A stretch of 63,309 bases of DNA from Fimbriimonadaceae bacterium. Its GTDB lineage: Bacteria > Armatimonadota > Fimbriimonadia > Fimbriimonadales > Fimbriimonadaceae. Made by a program: the position numbers and the translations under genes. Shown piece after piece: positions 49,720 to 59,242 of this stretch; the stretch's first letter is position 1; the number at the start of each line of letters is the position of its first letter. The DNA lies in assembly GCA_019694835.1 (NCBI GenBank), contig JAIBBE010000163.1, forward strand, positions 1-63,309, written 5' to 3'. Below the pieces are notes generated by a model. That model saw only the letters and a program-made list of their open reading frames with translations. It did not search any database and was not told the DNA's origin.

Positions 49720-51516
49720 ATGCCCCAAAGCCACATCCGCAACTTCTGCATCATCGCCCACATCGATCATGGGAAGTCGACTCTCGCTGACCGCATTATC
49801 GAGAAATGTGGGGCGATTCGCGGCACCGCTCAAGAGCAGATGCTCGATACGATGGATATTGAGCGCGAGCGCGGCATCACGATCAAAATGACGGCGGTTC
49901 GGCTGAATTACACGGCAAAGGACGGCGTGACCTACCAGTTCAACCTCATCGACACACCGGGCCACGTGGACTTCACGTACGAGGTCTCGCGAAGCCTCTT
50001 CGCTTGCGAAGGAGCCCTGCTGATCGTGGATGCGAGCCAGGGGGTCGAAGCACAGACCATTGCCAACGCGAGCATGGCGATGAACCAGAACCTCGAAATC
50101 GTGCCGGTCATCAATAAGATCGACCTGCCCCATGCGGACATCATCATGGCGCGGGAAGAAATCGAGCACGCGGTCGCAATCGATGCCTCCGACGCGGTGC
50201 TCTGCTCAGCCAAGACCGGCGTTGGGATTGAAGACATCCTGGAAGCGGTCGTTGCGCGGATTCCGGCTCCGGCAGGCGACGAAGAAGCATCCCTGCGAGC
50301 CCTGATTTTCGACTCTCACTTCGACACCTACCAAGGTGCGGTGGCCTACATTCGGGTCGTGGATGGAAGCGTGAAGCCCGGTGACAAGATCAAGATGATG
50401 TCGACCGGGTCCGTGTTCGATGTGGACAGTGTCGGCGTGTTCCGACCCTCCCTCGAGCGAACGCAACAGCTCAGCACCGGTGAGGTCGGGTTTCTCACCG
50501 CCTCGATGAAGACGATCGGCGATGCCGCTGTCGGCGACACGATTACCTCGGCCGCTCACTCGGCGGAAATCCCCCTTCCCGGCTATCGCAAAGCCAAACC
50601 GATGGTGTTCTGCGGGCTCTATCCGAGCGACACCGACAGCTATGAGGACTTACGTGACGCGATTGAGAAACTGAAGCTCAATGATGCATCCTTGGACTTC
50701 GAGCCGGAGACGTCGGTGGCTCTCGGGTTCGGGTTCCGCTGTGGGTTCCTGGGCTTGCTTCACATGGAAATCGCGCGCGAACGTCTCGAACGTGAATTCG
50801 GGCTTGATCTGATCCTCACCGCGCCGAGCGTCGATTACATCATCCACAAGACCAACGGCGAGATCGTTCACTGCAGCAATCCGAGCGCGATGCCCCCGCC
50901 CACGGAGACTGCGTTCATCGAGGAACCCGCTGTCAACGCGACGATCATGGTGCCCAATGAGTACGTTGGTGCGGTGATGAACCTCTGCCAGGAGCGTCGC
51001 GGCACCTATAAGAAGACCGAATACCCGACTCAAAACCGCGTGATCCTGCACTACGTGCTGCCGCTCGCAGAAATCTTGCTCGACTTCTTCGACAAGCTCA
51101 AGTCCCACACGCGCGGCTACGCCTCGTTCGATTACGAACTTACCGACTATCAGCGAAGTGACCTCGTGAAGGTCGACATCATGCTGAACGGCGACCCCGT
51201 CGATGCTCTCTGCTTCATCGTCAATAAGCAGTTCTCGTACCAGCGGGCCCGGGCGATGGTGGAGCAGCTTCGCAAAGTCGTGCCCCGCCAGCAGTACGAG
51301 GTCCGCATCCAAGCGGGTATCGGAGCCAAGGTCATTGCGGCCGACACGGTAAAGCCCTTCCGCAAGAACGTCATCGCTAAGTGCTATGGCGGCGACGTCA
51401 CCCGAAAGCGCAAGCTGCTCGAAAAGCAGAAGGAAGGCAAGAAGCGCATGAAGCAGGTCGGCAGTGTCGAACTGCCCCAAGAGGCTTTCTTGAGCGTGCT
51501 GAAGGTCGCCGAGTAA
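49720..51516 (+). CDS. lepA: Elongation factor 4 (LepA)
   Basis: A 598-residue translational GTPase. The G motifs are [32 protein letters not shown] and NKIDLP; the LepA-specific C-terminal domain ends in [20 protein letters not shown]. Length is standard. It acts on stalled or mistranslocated ribosomes. It stands alone, converging with the dehydrogenase-like gene after 2 bases. Confidence 0.97.
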   Translation: MPQSHIRNFCIIAHIDHGKSTLADRIIEKCGAIRGTAQEQMLDTMDIERERGITIKMTAVRLNYTAKDGVTYQFNLIDTPGHVDFTYEVSRSLFACEGALLIVDASQGVEAQTIANASMAMNQNLEIVPVINKIDLPHADIIMAREEIEHAVAIDASDAVLCSAKTGVGIEDILEAVVARIPAPAGDEEASLRALIFDSHFDTYQGAVAYIRVVDGSVKPGDKIKMMSTGSVFDVDSVGVFRPSLERTQQLSTGEVGFLTASMKTIGDAAVGDTITSAAHSAEIPLPGYRKAKPMVFCGLYPSDTDSYEDLRDAIEKLKLNDASLDFEPETSVALGFGFRCGFLGLLHMEIARERLEREFGLDLILTAPSVDYIIHKTNGEIVHCSNPSAMPPPTETAFIEEPAVNATIMVPNEYVGAVMNLCQERRGTYKKTEYPTQNRVILHYVLPLAEILLDFFDKLKSHTRGYASFDYELTDYQRSDLVKVDIMLNGDPVDALCFIVNKQFSYQRARAMVEQLRKVVPRQQYEVRIQAGIGAKVIAADTVKPFRKNVIAKCYGGDVTRKRKLLEKQKEGKKRMKQVGSVELPQEAFLSVLKVAE

Positions 51517-51518
51517 TC

Positions 51519-53147
51519 TCAGTCGTTACCGATCTGGCCATACTTGGAGGATAGGATCGCGTAATCGGCAATGTCGACAGACTCGTCACCGTTGAGATCG
51601 GCATTGGGTTGCCAGCCGGGGTCTCCTGGCCCAGAACCGTAGGACGAGGAAACTAGGGCGTAGTCCCCGATTCCCACTTCGTTGTCCCCGTCCGCGTCTC
51701 CGTTTACCATCGAAAAATCCAATCCGGTTACATCAGCGGACGTTGCATTGACATTGAGGGTGCGTCGAAGCCAATGAGGGCCTTTCATGGAGACATCGAT
51801 GTTCCCTCCTGGGCAGGGCAGGCGGAACTGACCGCTTTGCTCTAAGCCGACGGAGAGCGAGTACAGGGGCACCGTTGAACCGTGGCTGCGGTACTCGACC
51901 ATGATGTGGTCGGGCCGTCGGGCCGATACGTCCAAGTCTTGCCATACGATCTGGCCTTGAATGGCAAAGCCGCCCGGGGAGTAGTTCAGACGGCGGAACG
52001 ATCCGCCGAGGGTCGTGAAATAGAGTTCGCCGTTGTTGTCTGCGTGTATCGATGAGACGCTGCTGCCCAGCGTAAAGTGGTCTTGATAGTCCGAAGCCGT
52101 CGCGATTCCGGTTGTCGGGTCGATATCGACTCGCACCGACATCAGGCGCGAATAGCAAAAATCCGAGAAGAAGTAGCGACCGTAGTTGGCGATGCCCAGA
52201 CGTGACCCTCGGTAGATCGTTCCCCCCGTAATCGAGCATCCGGGGTTGTGGGCGTAGACCCAGATTGGGTCGGTGAAGGGGCCGACTCCGCCGCCTAAGC
52301 CCGTTTCGACCAAACCCTCGCGAACGCGCCAGCCATAGTTGCGTCCAGGCTGATTTTCGGGCTCGTAGTCGATTTCTTCCCATGTGTCCTGACCGACATC
52401 GGCGACGGTAAGCCCCCCGTGGCCACCCAAGAAGCGCTTATCGAACGCCCACTTCCAAGGATTCCGCCAGCCAATCGACCAGATCTCGTCGGCACCTGGC
52501 GTCGCGCCCGCAAAAGGATTGGACGCCGGGATACGGTAGTTCTTGTTCGGATCGGCAGGGAAGTCGTCGCCGTTCGGATCGATGCGAAGAAACTTGCCGA
52601 AGAGGCTCGTGATGCTCTGGGCGCGGTTTCCAGGGTCGTTCTGGCTCCCGCCGTCTCCGAAGCCCAGATAGAGATAGCCGTCTGGCCCGAAGGCGAGGCT
52701 CCCGCCATTATGATTGGGTGCTGGCTGGTCGAGGAAGAGAAGCGTCGTTCCGGTCGGATTGGCGACATCGGCGGTCGCCGATGGTGCCGTATAGCGAGCC
52801 ACGACCGAATCGCCCGCGGCGTCGGTGTAGTTGACATAGAACCTGAAATTCGACTGGAAGTTCGGGTCGAAGGCAAGTCCGAGAAGTCCCTGCTCCTGAT
52901 CGGTCGAAAGATTGGGAATGCTGAGGTAAGGCGTCGCGAGCATCGCGCCGTTCTTGTACACCCGGATTCGGCCCGTTCCCGAGCTTCGCTGCTCGACGAC
53001 GAAAAGCCTCGTGTCTCCGGGTGCCTGGACAACTGCGACTGGACGAGATAGGCCCGAAGTGAGCGTCGTGTAGCTGAACTGGGCCGAAGCAACTCCGGGG
53101 CCAAAGCCAATGCACAGAACGAAACAGCGAACTCTCCAATCCAACAC
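51519..53147 (-). CDS. Secreted PQQ-type sugar dehydrogenase-like propeller with dockerin-like C-terminus
   Basis: A 542-residue exported protein. The signal peptide ends near GVASAQ. A six-bladed propeller of the soluble glucose/sorbosone dehydrogenase family follows (EQGLLGLAFDPNFQSNFRFY, HNGGSLAFGPDGYLYLGFGD, WSIGWRNPWKWAFDKR). A small beta domain comes next, and the last 60 residues carry two Ca loops, DADGDNEVGIGD and DLNGDESVDIAD, as in the HAF protein at 33716. It probably oxidises a sugar or alcohol with PQQ, if cofactor is available. The GTG start has GAGGTG upstream. Confidence 0.85.
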   Translation of the reverse strand: MLDWRVRCFVLCIGFGPGVASAQFSYTTLTSGLSRPVAVVQAPGDTRLFVVEQRSSGTGRIRVYKNGAMLATPYLSIPNLSTDQEQGLLGLAFDPNFQSNFRFYVNYTDAAGDSVVARYTAPSATADVANPTGTTLLFLDQPAPNHNGGSLAFGPDGYLYLGFGDGGSQNDPGNRAQSITSLFGKFLRIDPNGDDFPADPNKNYRIPASNPFAGATPGADEIWSIGWRNPWKWAFDKRFLGGHGGLTVADVGQDTWEEIDYEPENQPGRNYGWRVREGLVETGLGGGVGPFTDPIWVYAHNPGCSITGGTIYRGSRLGIANYGRYFFSDFCYSRLMSVRVDIDPTTGIATASDYQDHFTLGSSVSSIHADNNGELYFTTLGGSFRRLNYSPGGFAIQGQIVWQDLDVSARRPDHIMVEYRSHGSTVPLYSLSVGLEQSGQFRLPCPGGNIDVSMKGPHWLRRTLNVNATSADVTGLDFSMVNGDADGDNEVGIGDYALVSSSYGSGPGDPGWQPNADLNGDESVDIADYAILSSKYGQIGND

Positions 53148-53333
53148 AAATCACCTCGACTCGCGCAGGGCGCGTAACTTAGACTCGTGGGTCCGGGGTC
53201 CAGTTCGACATGGCTCAAAACATCGCAACTCGTCCAATTGTCGCCTGGTACGTGCAACTTCTCGCAAAAAAGTGCATGTTTGCTGAGGATCATCCGGCTT
53301 CATGCCGTCTTCCATTAGTAGGAGCAACGCTTA

Positions 53334-54206
53334 TTGTTTAGGTCAACGCGCAACAGTCGCCTTTCAGCTCTACGGCGACTGAGGGAATGGTTAGGCGATT
53401 CACTGCCGAAGGAGGCCGCCTTCGGGTTCTTTGGATCGCTGGGCGCCTTGGCGGTGCTCGCTTCACTCGATGCTTGGATCGGCAACCACATTCCGCTGCG
53501 CTATCTCTACCTATTCCCCATTTGGCTGGCAACGCGACTGACAGGCCGAACGGGTGGGATGGTGCTGGTCGGCGCGACCTCCATTGTTCTTTCCTGGCTC
53601 GATCAAGGGGATCACACGTCGCAGGGCGCTTGGCTGATCGCATTCGCCTTGAGGACCGGCATCTTGGTGATCTTCGCCTTGACGTTCGCCCAAGTCGAGG
53701 ATGCCTTGAGGCAATCGAATCGCCTCGCCAAGCACGACAGTCTCACTGGACTGCTCAACCGTCGAGCCTTTGGCGAGTTCGCCTACCACGCGATCGACAA
53801 GGCCAAGCGTCTTCGCCGACCGTTGACGGTCGTGCTCTTCGACTGCGACCGGTTCAAGGAGGTCAATGATCGTTTCGGCCATTCAGCCGGCGACGATGTC
53901 CTTCGAACGGTAGGGCGGATCCTCGAGGCCGACGCACGCGCCTCCGATGTGATCGCTCGATTGGGCGGCGACGAATTCGTGGTGCTCCTCCAGAACACGA
54001 GCCGCGTTGGGGCGAAGGTCTATGCCGAACGAGTCCAGGCGGAGTTCCAGCGGGAGGCAAAACTGCTCGGCTTCGAGTGGCTCTCCCTTTCCTATGGTGT
54101 GGGAGAACTTGGGCTTGACGGACGGACGATCAGTCACCTTTTGGAGGCGGCGGATCGCGAAATGTATGCACGGAAGTCGCACAAAAAGGCCCTTGCTCGA
54201 AGCTGA
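53334..54206 (+). CDS. Membrane diguanylate cyclase (GGDEF)
   Basis: A 290-residue protein with about four N-terminal membrane helices (residues 25-125), a short linker and a GGDEF domain. The active site GGDEF is intact, and the inhibitory I-site RASD lies exactly five residues before it. LTGLLNRRAF marks the domain start. It makes c-di-GMP; the PilZ protein at 47905 is a possible receiver. The TTG start has TAGGAG 9 nt upstream. No EAL domain. Confidence 0.92.
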   Translation: MFRSTRNSRLSALRRLREWLGDSLPKEAAFGFFGSLGALAVLASLDAWIGNHIPLRYLYLFPIWLATRLTGRTGGMVLVGATSIVLSWLDQGDHTSQGAWLIAFALRTGILVIFALTFAQVEDALRQSNRLAKHDSLTGLLNRRAFGEFAYHAIDKAKRLRRPLTVVLFDCDRFKEVNDRFGHSAGDDVLRTVGRILEADARASDVIARLGGDEFVVLLQNTSRVGAKVYAERVQAEFQREAKLLGFEWLSLSYGVGELGLDGRTISHLLEAADREMYARKSHKKALARS

Positions 54207-54347
54207 TCGACCAAATTTCGGGACTTTTTGCCGGGACTTCGAACTATCTGGCCCTTCCGCCCCCTCTACACTAACAGGAAACTCGATTTCCGAACACGCT
54301 CAAGAAAGGGCGGTTCAAGGCTGAGTTAGCGCTCAAGTCCTCTCCTA

Positions 54348-54380
54348 GCCCGGCGAGAAGATCGCCGGGCGATTTTCGTT
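54348..54380 (+). terminator. Rho-independent terminator
   Basis: GCCCGGCGA (54348-54356) pairs with TCGCCGGGC (54362-54370), then GATTTT. It is 140 bases past the GGDEF stop, so the transcript carries a long 3' tail or a small separate RNA. Confidence 0.7.
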
Positions 54381-54396
54381 TCGGCGCTCCATTGGC

Positions 54397-54402
54397 TACA
54401 AT
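54397..54402 (+). promoter_or_regulatory. -10 box (TACAAT) of a leaderless-type start
   Basis: TACAAT ends 6 nt before the ATG at 54409. It begins only 17 bases after the terminator. Confidence 0.6.
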
Positions 54403-54408
54403 CCGATC

Positions 54409-55140
54409 ATGACCGGCCCCAAGATTTCGCTTGCTGAGCCGGTGTCTGCCCTTAAGTCGATCCCCATCGTAGAGTGCGGAGAGAGCCTGGTCAACTACCT
54501 CGAAGCATGCCCGCTGCTCCTTCACGATGAGCCGGTGTTCGACTACCACCGGGAAACCCTCTTACGAGAAAGCGTTGTCACCCGACTCTGTCGAGCTGCC
54601 GAGGCGCTGCCCAAGGAATATCGGCTCGTGGTGCTCGAAGGATGGCGAGGGCGGCACATCCAACATCGTATGTACTTGCGCAGTTTGGAATACTGGCGCG
54701 AGCGACACCCCGAATGGTCAGAGGCGGCCGTTCGGCGTGTAGCGAATCGATTTACGGCTCCAATCAACCATCCGAAGGTGCCACCGCCTCATTCAACCGG
54801 CGGTGCGCTCGACATCGGACTCCGTTATGCTGATGGCTCGCGCTGTGACTTTCACACGCCCTTCGAGCGCGCCGATCCCCGTTCGTTTCCAACCGACGCA
54901 AAAGGGCTCTCGCCAGAGGCGCGCCAGCACCGTGATTTGCTCCGGTCCGTTCTTCTCGAAGTCGACATCACCAATTACCCAAGCGAGTACTGGCACTTTA
55001 GCTACGGTGACCAAGGCTGGGCATACCGAGGGGGGCATGATCACGCGGTCTACGCCAGTATCGAGCCTCAGGGCTGGGAACCCAAGCCGGAAGACGTCGG
55101 AGATCATCCCCTGGTGCGGGCCTCAACGAGCTACTTTTGA
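54409..55140 (+). CDS. D-alanyl-D-alanine dipeptidase (VanX/DdpX family)
   Basis: A 243-residue M15 metallopeptidase. The zinc motifs are PPHSTGGALDIGL (His and Asp ligands) and SEYWHFSYGDQGW (catalytic Glu and third ligand), with VLEGWRGRHIQ corresponding to the conserved Arg region. It hydrolyses D-Ala-D-Ala, either for reuse of wall peptides or for glycopeptide tolerance; no vanHA genes are adjacent. Its 3' end overlaps the convergent regulator gene by 18 bases. Confidence 0.88.
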   Translation: MTGPKISLAEPVSALKSIPIVECGESLVNYLEACPLLLHDEPVFDYHRETLLRESVVTRLCRAAEALPKEYRLVVLEGWRGRHIQHRMYLRSLEYWRERHPEWSEAAVRRVANRFTAPINHPKVPPPHSTGGALDIGLRYADGSRCDFHTPFERADPRSFPTDAKGLSPEARQHRDLLRSVLLEVDITNYPSEYWHFSYGDQGWAYRGGHDHAVYASIEPQGWEPKPEDVGDHPLVRASTSYF

Positions 55141-56064
55141 TTCCAGTTCGGGTAACCGCTCGTCGATAAAGTCCATGAGCGTGTCGGCCGTGAAGTCTGC
55201 TCCGGCATGCAGAAAGGCAGCAGGATCGTCATTGACCGCGCGTCCCCCTGCCCCTAGCAAGAACCGGTTCTGCGGACGCAATTCGACAAGTTCGCGAATG
55301 ACCTCCAGACCCGAATCCTTGACATGATCGCACGTGATGTTGATGAGGACCAAGCGTGGAGAGTGGTTCTCGATCGCGTTGAAGATGCTCGTTTTCGGAA
55401 CGCTCGCGCCGAGGTAGACCGAGCGCCAACCTCGCAGCCGCAGCATGTCGCTGATCATGCGCAGGCCGATCGTATGCCAGTTACCCTCGACGCAGGCAAG
55501 AACGGCGCTCGGTGCATGCTTACGTGGAGTCGGCGAGTACTGGATTAAGCGCGCCATCATGCGTTCGGTGATCGCGCTGGCGAGGTGCTCCTGGCCCACA
55601 TCGATCGCTTCGACTTCGTACCACTTGCCGACCAGTCGCATGGCTTCGCCCAGGACGCCTTGATAGATTGTCGGCAAAGGGATGTTCTGCCGGACCAGGT
55701 TGTCGATCATCTTCGCACAGGTCTGCTCTTCTCCGGCAATTGCGGCTTTCGCATATTGCTTGGGGGCGTCGCACAGGTTCACGGGAGGCTGCTCTTCGGC
55801 AGGCAGGTCACCCACGAGGCCGAGCAAGGTAGCCTCCACCTCCGCCGAAGCCAGTGCGTAATAGACTTCGCGCCCGACCTTGTTCGCCCGGACGATGCCA
55901 CGCTGACGCATCTTGGCCAGGTGATTGCTGACGTTAGGTTGCTTGAGTCCGGTCGACGAGACAAGGTCCGAGACCGTTCGAGGACCCACCTTTAGCTCGG
56001 TCAATAGAGCCCTTCGGGATGGTTCGGCAACTTCCTTCACCAGGTCGAGTTTGTGATCGCTCAT
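55123..56064 (-). CDS. ArsR-type HTH regulator fused to a B12-binding domain
   Basis: The 313-residue protein starts with an ArsR-family winged helix (EPSRRALLTELKVGPRTVSD, TGLKQPNVSNHLAKMRQRGI). It continues with a cobalamin-binding cap (RLVGKWYEVEAIDVGQEHLA, similar to the W-x(9)-EH motif of CarH, with one more residue between) and a B12 fold: NWHTIG carries the axial His, and LLGAGGRAV the GG motif. CarH-type photoreceptors normally have a MerR HTH, so this is an alternative domain pairing. It may respond to light or to cobalamin. The ATG at 56064 has TATGAT 9 nt upstream on the minus strand. Target genes are unknown. Confidence 0.85.
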   Translation of the reverse strand: MSDHKLDLVKEVAEPSRRALLTELKVGPRTVSDLVSSTGLKQPNVSNHLAKMRQRGIVRANKVGREVYYALASAEVEATLLGLVGDLPAEEQPPVNLCDAPKQYAKAAIAGEEQTCAKMIDNLVRQNIPLPTIYQGVLGEAMRLVGKWYEVEAIDVGQEHLASAITERMMARLIQYSPTPRKHAPSAVLACVEGNWHTIGLRMISDMLRLRGWRSVYLGASVPKTSIFNAIENHSPRLVLINITCDHVKDSGLEVIRELVELRPQNRFLLGAGGRAVNDDPAAFLHAGADFTADTLMDFIDERLPELESKVAR

Positions 56065-56073
56065 CGGTCTATC

Positions 56074-56079
56074 ATCATA
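56074..56079 (-). promoter_or_regulatory. -10 box (TATGAT) of the ArsR-B12 gene
   Basis: TATGAT on the minus strand ends 9 nt before the ATG at 56064. Confidence 0.45.
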
Positions 56080-56139
56080 TTGGCAGGGCATGCCCGTTTA
56101 ATGATACGTTGTGTGGGTGACTAATATATGCAATCCGCG

Positions 56140-57027
56140 TCAAACCTGGGCTTTCGCGGAGTCGCTGCGGTCGACGAGGCCCTGATCTTCCATCCAATCA
56201 AACACCGCCGCGTTGAATTCTTCGCACCGGAAGTACCGTCCGCCTGAGTGATTGCACCGTTCGAACCAGACGAGGGTCCCGTGATCGGGGATCGCCGCCG
56301 CATTTCGGATCGCCTCACGGGGCAACGCAAGCTGATCTTTATCGCCGTGAAGCAACAGCGCAGGCTTTCCTGCAATTCGCAGCGACTCGGCAACGTCTGC
56401 ATTCTTCAGTCGGAATCCAAGGATCAGCCGACTGAGGATCAGCGTGGGTGCGCAAATGACCATCAGCAAGGGACCGCCGAGGAACCTCCACCAGCCAATC
56501 GCCGCCCAATCGAGCCGGGAATACACGCTGTCGAGAATGAGAGCGTCGGCGAGTCCCGGCTCTTCGCTGACGGCAAAGGCGGCTGCCGCCGAGCCCATGC
56601 TGCTGCCTACGAAAAGCACCTTGGCAAGAGGCAGTTGCGTTCGTACGAACTGGACCGCTGCTCGGGCGTCCTCGCGTTCGAACCATCCGAAGCCCGTCTT
56701 CTTGCCCCCGCTTTCACCGTGAGCGCGCAGATCCAGCAGCAGGCAGGCAACTCCGCGTTGCCACATCATGGCGGCAAGGGCGACCAGTTCGGACCGGTTC
56801 ATCATGTAGCCGTGCAGGAAGACGGCGACCGTCTTGGCACCCTCGACCGGCATCCACCAGGCCTTGATCTCTACGCCATCGCGCGTGGTGAAGGCCACTT
56901 TCTCTTGTGGCAGGCCGAGCTGGCCCGGCGAGAGAAAGATCGGAATGCGAAAGGGGGCAACACTCTTCCACACCAGCAGCAAGAGGATCAGCAGATAGAC
57001 CCCGATTCCGACCGCAACCCAAATCAT
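56140..57027 (-). CDS. Membrane-anchored alpha/beta hydrolase
   Basis: A 295-residue protein with an N-terminal membrane helix (MIWVAVGIGVYLLILLLLVW) and an alpha/beta-hydrolase domain: oxyanion region VFLHGYMMNR, nucleophile elbow VGSSMGSAAA, acid in LLLHGDKDQLA and His in RCNHSGGRY. Substrate is unknown; similar proteins are putative esterases or peptidases. I prefer the ATG at 57027, preceded by TAGGAA, to the TTG at 57063. It lies 40 bases after the UvrA stop and is likely in the same operon. Confidence 0.82.
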   Translation of the reverse strand: MIWVAVGIGVYLLILLLLVWKSVAPFRIPIFLSPGQLGLPQEKVAFTTRDGVEIKAWWMPVEGAKTVAVFLHGYMMNRSELVALAAMMWQRGVACLLLDLRAHGESGGKKTGFGWFEREDARAAVQFVRTQLPLAKVLFVGSSMGSAAAAFAVSEEPGLADALILDSVYSRLDWAAIGWWRFLGGPLLMVICAPTLILSRLILGFRLKNADVAESLRIAGKPALLLHGDKDQLALPREAIRNAAAIPDHGTLVWFERCNHSGGRYFRCEEFNAAVFDWMEDQGLVDRSDSAKAQV

Positions 57028-57067
57028 GCCGTTCCTATGCCGCGCCCGCGCCCAGCGTTGCAAAGCC

Positions 57068-58972
57068 TCATCGCTTTCGCTTGGCCTTTCCGTTGCTCAC
57101 CGGCGGCTTTTCGGTCAGCGGATTCGGGAACATGGGCCGCCGCCGGGCGGTCGGGATCGCGATTTCTTTCTTTCCACTGAGGTAGAGCGCGGTGCCCTCG
57201 GTGCCCTTGAGGAACTGCTTGACGGGCCCCTCATTGATGATCTTCCCACCGTGTTCGCCCGCGCCCGGCCCGAGATCGATGAGCCAGTCGGCGGCAAGCA
57301 TCGTTTCTTCGTCGTGCTCAACGACAATGACCGTGTTGCCGAGGTCTCTAAGTCGCTGGAGGGTCTCAATCAGCTTGCGGTTATCCCTTTGGTGAAGCCC
57401 GATGCTCGGCTCATCGAGGATGTAGAGACACCCCATGAGACCACTGCCAATTTGGGTCGCGAGGCGGATACGCTGCGCCTCGCCGCCGGCTAAGGTTCGC
57501 GCATTGCGGTCTAGGGTCAGGTATCCGAGGCCAACATCCTGCAGGAACTTCAGACGCTCGACAATCTCCTTGATCGCACGTTCGCCGATGATGAGCTGAC
57601 GCGCGTTGAGCTTGGAGGCAAGAGATCGGAAGTAAGCAAGCGAATCATCGACCGACAAGTTCGAGACATCGGAAACATCGCGGTTGTCCAGTTTGACGGC
57701 GAGAACCTCTGGCTTGAGACGCCGACCTTCGCACACCGGGCAGGGCTTGGTCGCCATGTACTGCTCCAAGTCGCGTTTGACCCACTCGCTTTCGGTCTGG
57801 TCGTAGCGCTTGCGCAGAGCTTTGAGCACGCCGTCCCATTTCGACTGGAATTTGCGCTCGGTCTTGCCGTAGCGCATGAACACCGTCACCGGCTCTTCGA
57901 GCCCGTTCCAGACGGCGTCCATCGCCTTTTTGTCGAGCTTCGTAACCGGGAGGTGAGCATCAAACCCAACCGCACGACCGACCGCGTCGAGCAGGTCGGG
58001 CCACCACTCCTTCGTCTCGCCCGATTTGTACACGAACGGCGCGATCGCGCCGTCGCGAAGAGGTTTGGTCGGGTCGGGGCAACACAGGTCGGGGTCAAAT
58101 TCGGTCTTGGTTCCCAGTCCGGTGCACTCTGGGCATGCGCCATAGGGCGAGTTAAACGAGAACATGCGGGGCTCGAGTTCGGGCATCGAGAATCCGCACT
58201 CGGGGCACGAGTAAGACTCCGAGAAGAGAAGCTCGGACGTCTTGCCGCCCGGCTCCTCGCAACTCAGCCCGACCATCCCCTTACCCATTTTCAACGCCGA
58301 TTCGATCGAGTCGGAGAGTCGTCGGTCGAGGCCTTCTTTCATCACCAAACGGTCAACCACGACCTCGATCGTGTGCTGCTTGTACCGGTCCATCGGGATG
58401 TCGTCGCTGACCTCGTACATCTCGCCGTCGACCCGAACGCGGACATAGCCGGCCTTGGCGACGTCTTGCAGGACACTCTTGTATTCGCCCTTTCTCCCTC
58501 TCACGACGGGAGCCAGAATCTGGATCTTGGTGCCCTCGGGGAGGGATTTCGCGGCATCGACGATTTGTTCGGTGCTCTGCCGCTCGATGGGTCCGTGCCC
58601 ATTCGGGCAGTGCGGCACGCCGACACGTGCGAAGAGGATACGGAGGTAGTCGTAAATCTCAGTGACCGTGCCAACCGTCGAACGTGGGTTGCGCGAGGCT
58701 GACTTCTGATCAATCGACACCGCCGGGGAGAGTCCGTCGATATGGTCGACATCCGGCTTGTCCATCTGGCCAAGGAATTGGCGTGCGTACGCGCTGAGGC
58801 TTTCCACATACCGCCGCTGCCCTTCCGCATAGATCGTGTCGAACGCCAGCGAGGACTTCCCCGACCCCGACAGACCCGTAATCACCACCAGCCGATCGCG
58901 CGGAATCTCGACCGTGATGTTCTTGAGGTTGTTCTCCCGCGCTCCGACGACGACGATCTTGTCCTGGGACAT
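57068..58972 (-). CDS. uvrA: UvrA, half-length (first ATPase module only)
   Basis: A 634-residue protein, whereas UvrA is usually about 940-1000. It has the first Walker A ([11 protein letters not shown], 33-40), the UvrB-binding region, the first zinc module ([15 protein letters not shown] and CPECTGLG), the insertion domain and the first signature and Walker B region ([36 protein letters not shown]). After [18 protein letters not shown] it ends in a basic tail KAKRKR and TGA. The whole second ATPase module and C-terminal zinc finger are absent, and the next gene is unrelated. The signature has LAGGE instead of LSGGE. TAAACT lies 6 nt before the ATG. Confidence 0.88.
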   Translation of the reverse strand: MSQDKIVVVGARENNLKNITVEIPRDRLVVITGLSGSGKSSLAFDTIYAEGQRRYVESLSAYARQFLGQMDKPDVDHIDGLSPAVSIDQKSASRNPRSTVGTVTEIYDYLRILFARVGVPHCPNGHGPIERQSTEQIVDAAKSLPEGTKIQILAPVVRGRKGEYKSVLQDVAKAGYVRVRVDGEMYEVSDDIPMDRYKQHTIEVVVDRLVMKEGLDRRLSDSIESALKMGKGMVGLSCEEPGGKTSELLFSESYSCPECGFSMPELEPRMFSFNSPYGACPECTGLGTKTEFDPDLCCPDPTKPLRDGAIAPFVYKSGETKEWWPDLLDAVGRAVGFDAHLPVTKLDKKAMDAVWNGLEEPVTVFMRYGKTERKFQSKWDGVLKALRKRYDQTESEWVKRDLEQYMATKPCPVCEGRRLKPEVLAVKLDNRDVSDVSNLSVDDSLAYFRSLASKLNARQLIIGERAIKEIVERLKFLQDVGLGYLTLDRNARTLAGGEAQRIRLATQIGSGLMGCLYILDEPSIGLHQRDNRKLIETLQRLRDLGNTVIVVEHDEETMLAADWLIDLGPGAGEHGGKIINEGPVKQFLKGTEGTALYLSGKKEIAIPTARRRPMFPNPLTEKPPVSNGKAKRKR

Positions 58973-58978
58973 GGATGC

Positions 58979-58984
58979 AGTTTA
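58979..58984 (-). promoter_or_regulatory. -10 box (TAAACT) of uvrA
   Basis: TAAACT on the minus strand ends 6 nt before the ATG at 58972; no Shine-Dalgarno. Confidence 0.5.
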
Positions 58985-59033
58985 CCAGTAGACAGGCGAC
59001 GAGTTCGGTGCGGTTGCGGACGGGAGAAGATAG

Positions 59034-59039
59034 TACAAT
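59034..59039 (+). promoter_or_regulatory. -10 box (TACAAT) of the antitoxin-like gene
   Basis: TACAAT ends 8 nt before the ATG at 59048. Confidence 0.5.
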
Positions 59040-59047
59040 ACTAATGA

Positions 59048-59242
59048 ATGGGCTCACCAAAACTGGAGTGGGGCGAGCAAGATCCTTCGGGGCAGGACCT
59101 TGCTCGGTTGCGCTACAACTTGACCCTAACGGACGATCAAAAGATCGAGCAGCACCGCCGTGCTGCAAACTTCATCTTGGAGTGCATGATTGCTGCAGAA
59201 GCCGCCCGAGTTCACGGAAATACTCCATGCCCTAAATCGTGA
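59048..59242 (+). CDS. Small antitoxin-like partner of a nucleotidyltransferase
   Basis: A 64-residue protein with WGEQDPSGQDLARLRYNLTL and TDDQKIEQHRRAANFI. Similar small proteins (WGExDPxGxDxxLLRxNLxLTPxQR type) are commonly encoded just before nucleotidyltransferase-fold genes. It overlaps that gene by 53 bases. The pairing, small size and overlap suggest an antitoxin, but this has not been shown for the family as far as I know. Confidence 0.6.
   Translation: MGSPKLEWGEQDPSGQDLARLRYNLTLTDDQKIEQHRRAANFILECMIAAEAARVHGNTPCPKS

Noticed and set aside
57040..57068. Selenocysteine read-through or frameshift of uvrA at its TGA
   Set aside because: Sequence after the TGA gives GFATLGAGAA then a stop; no UvrA motif appears in any frame downstream, and the TGA follows a basic tail.
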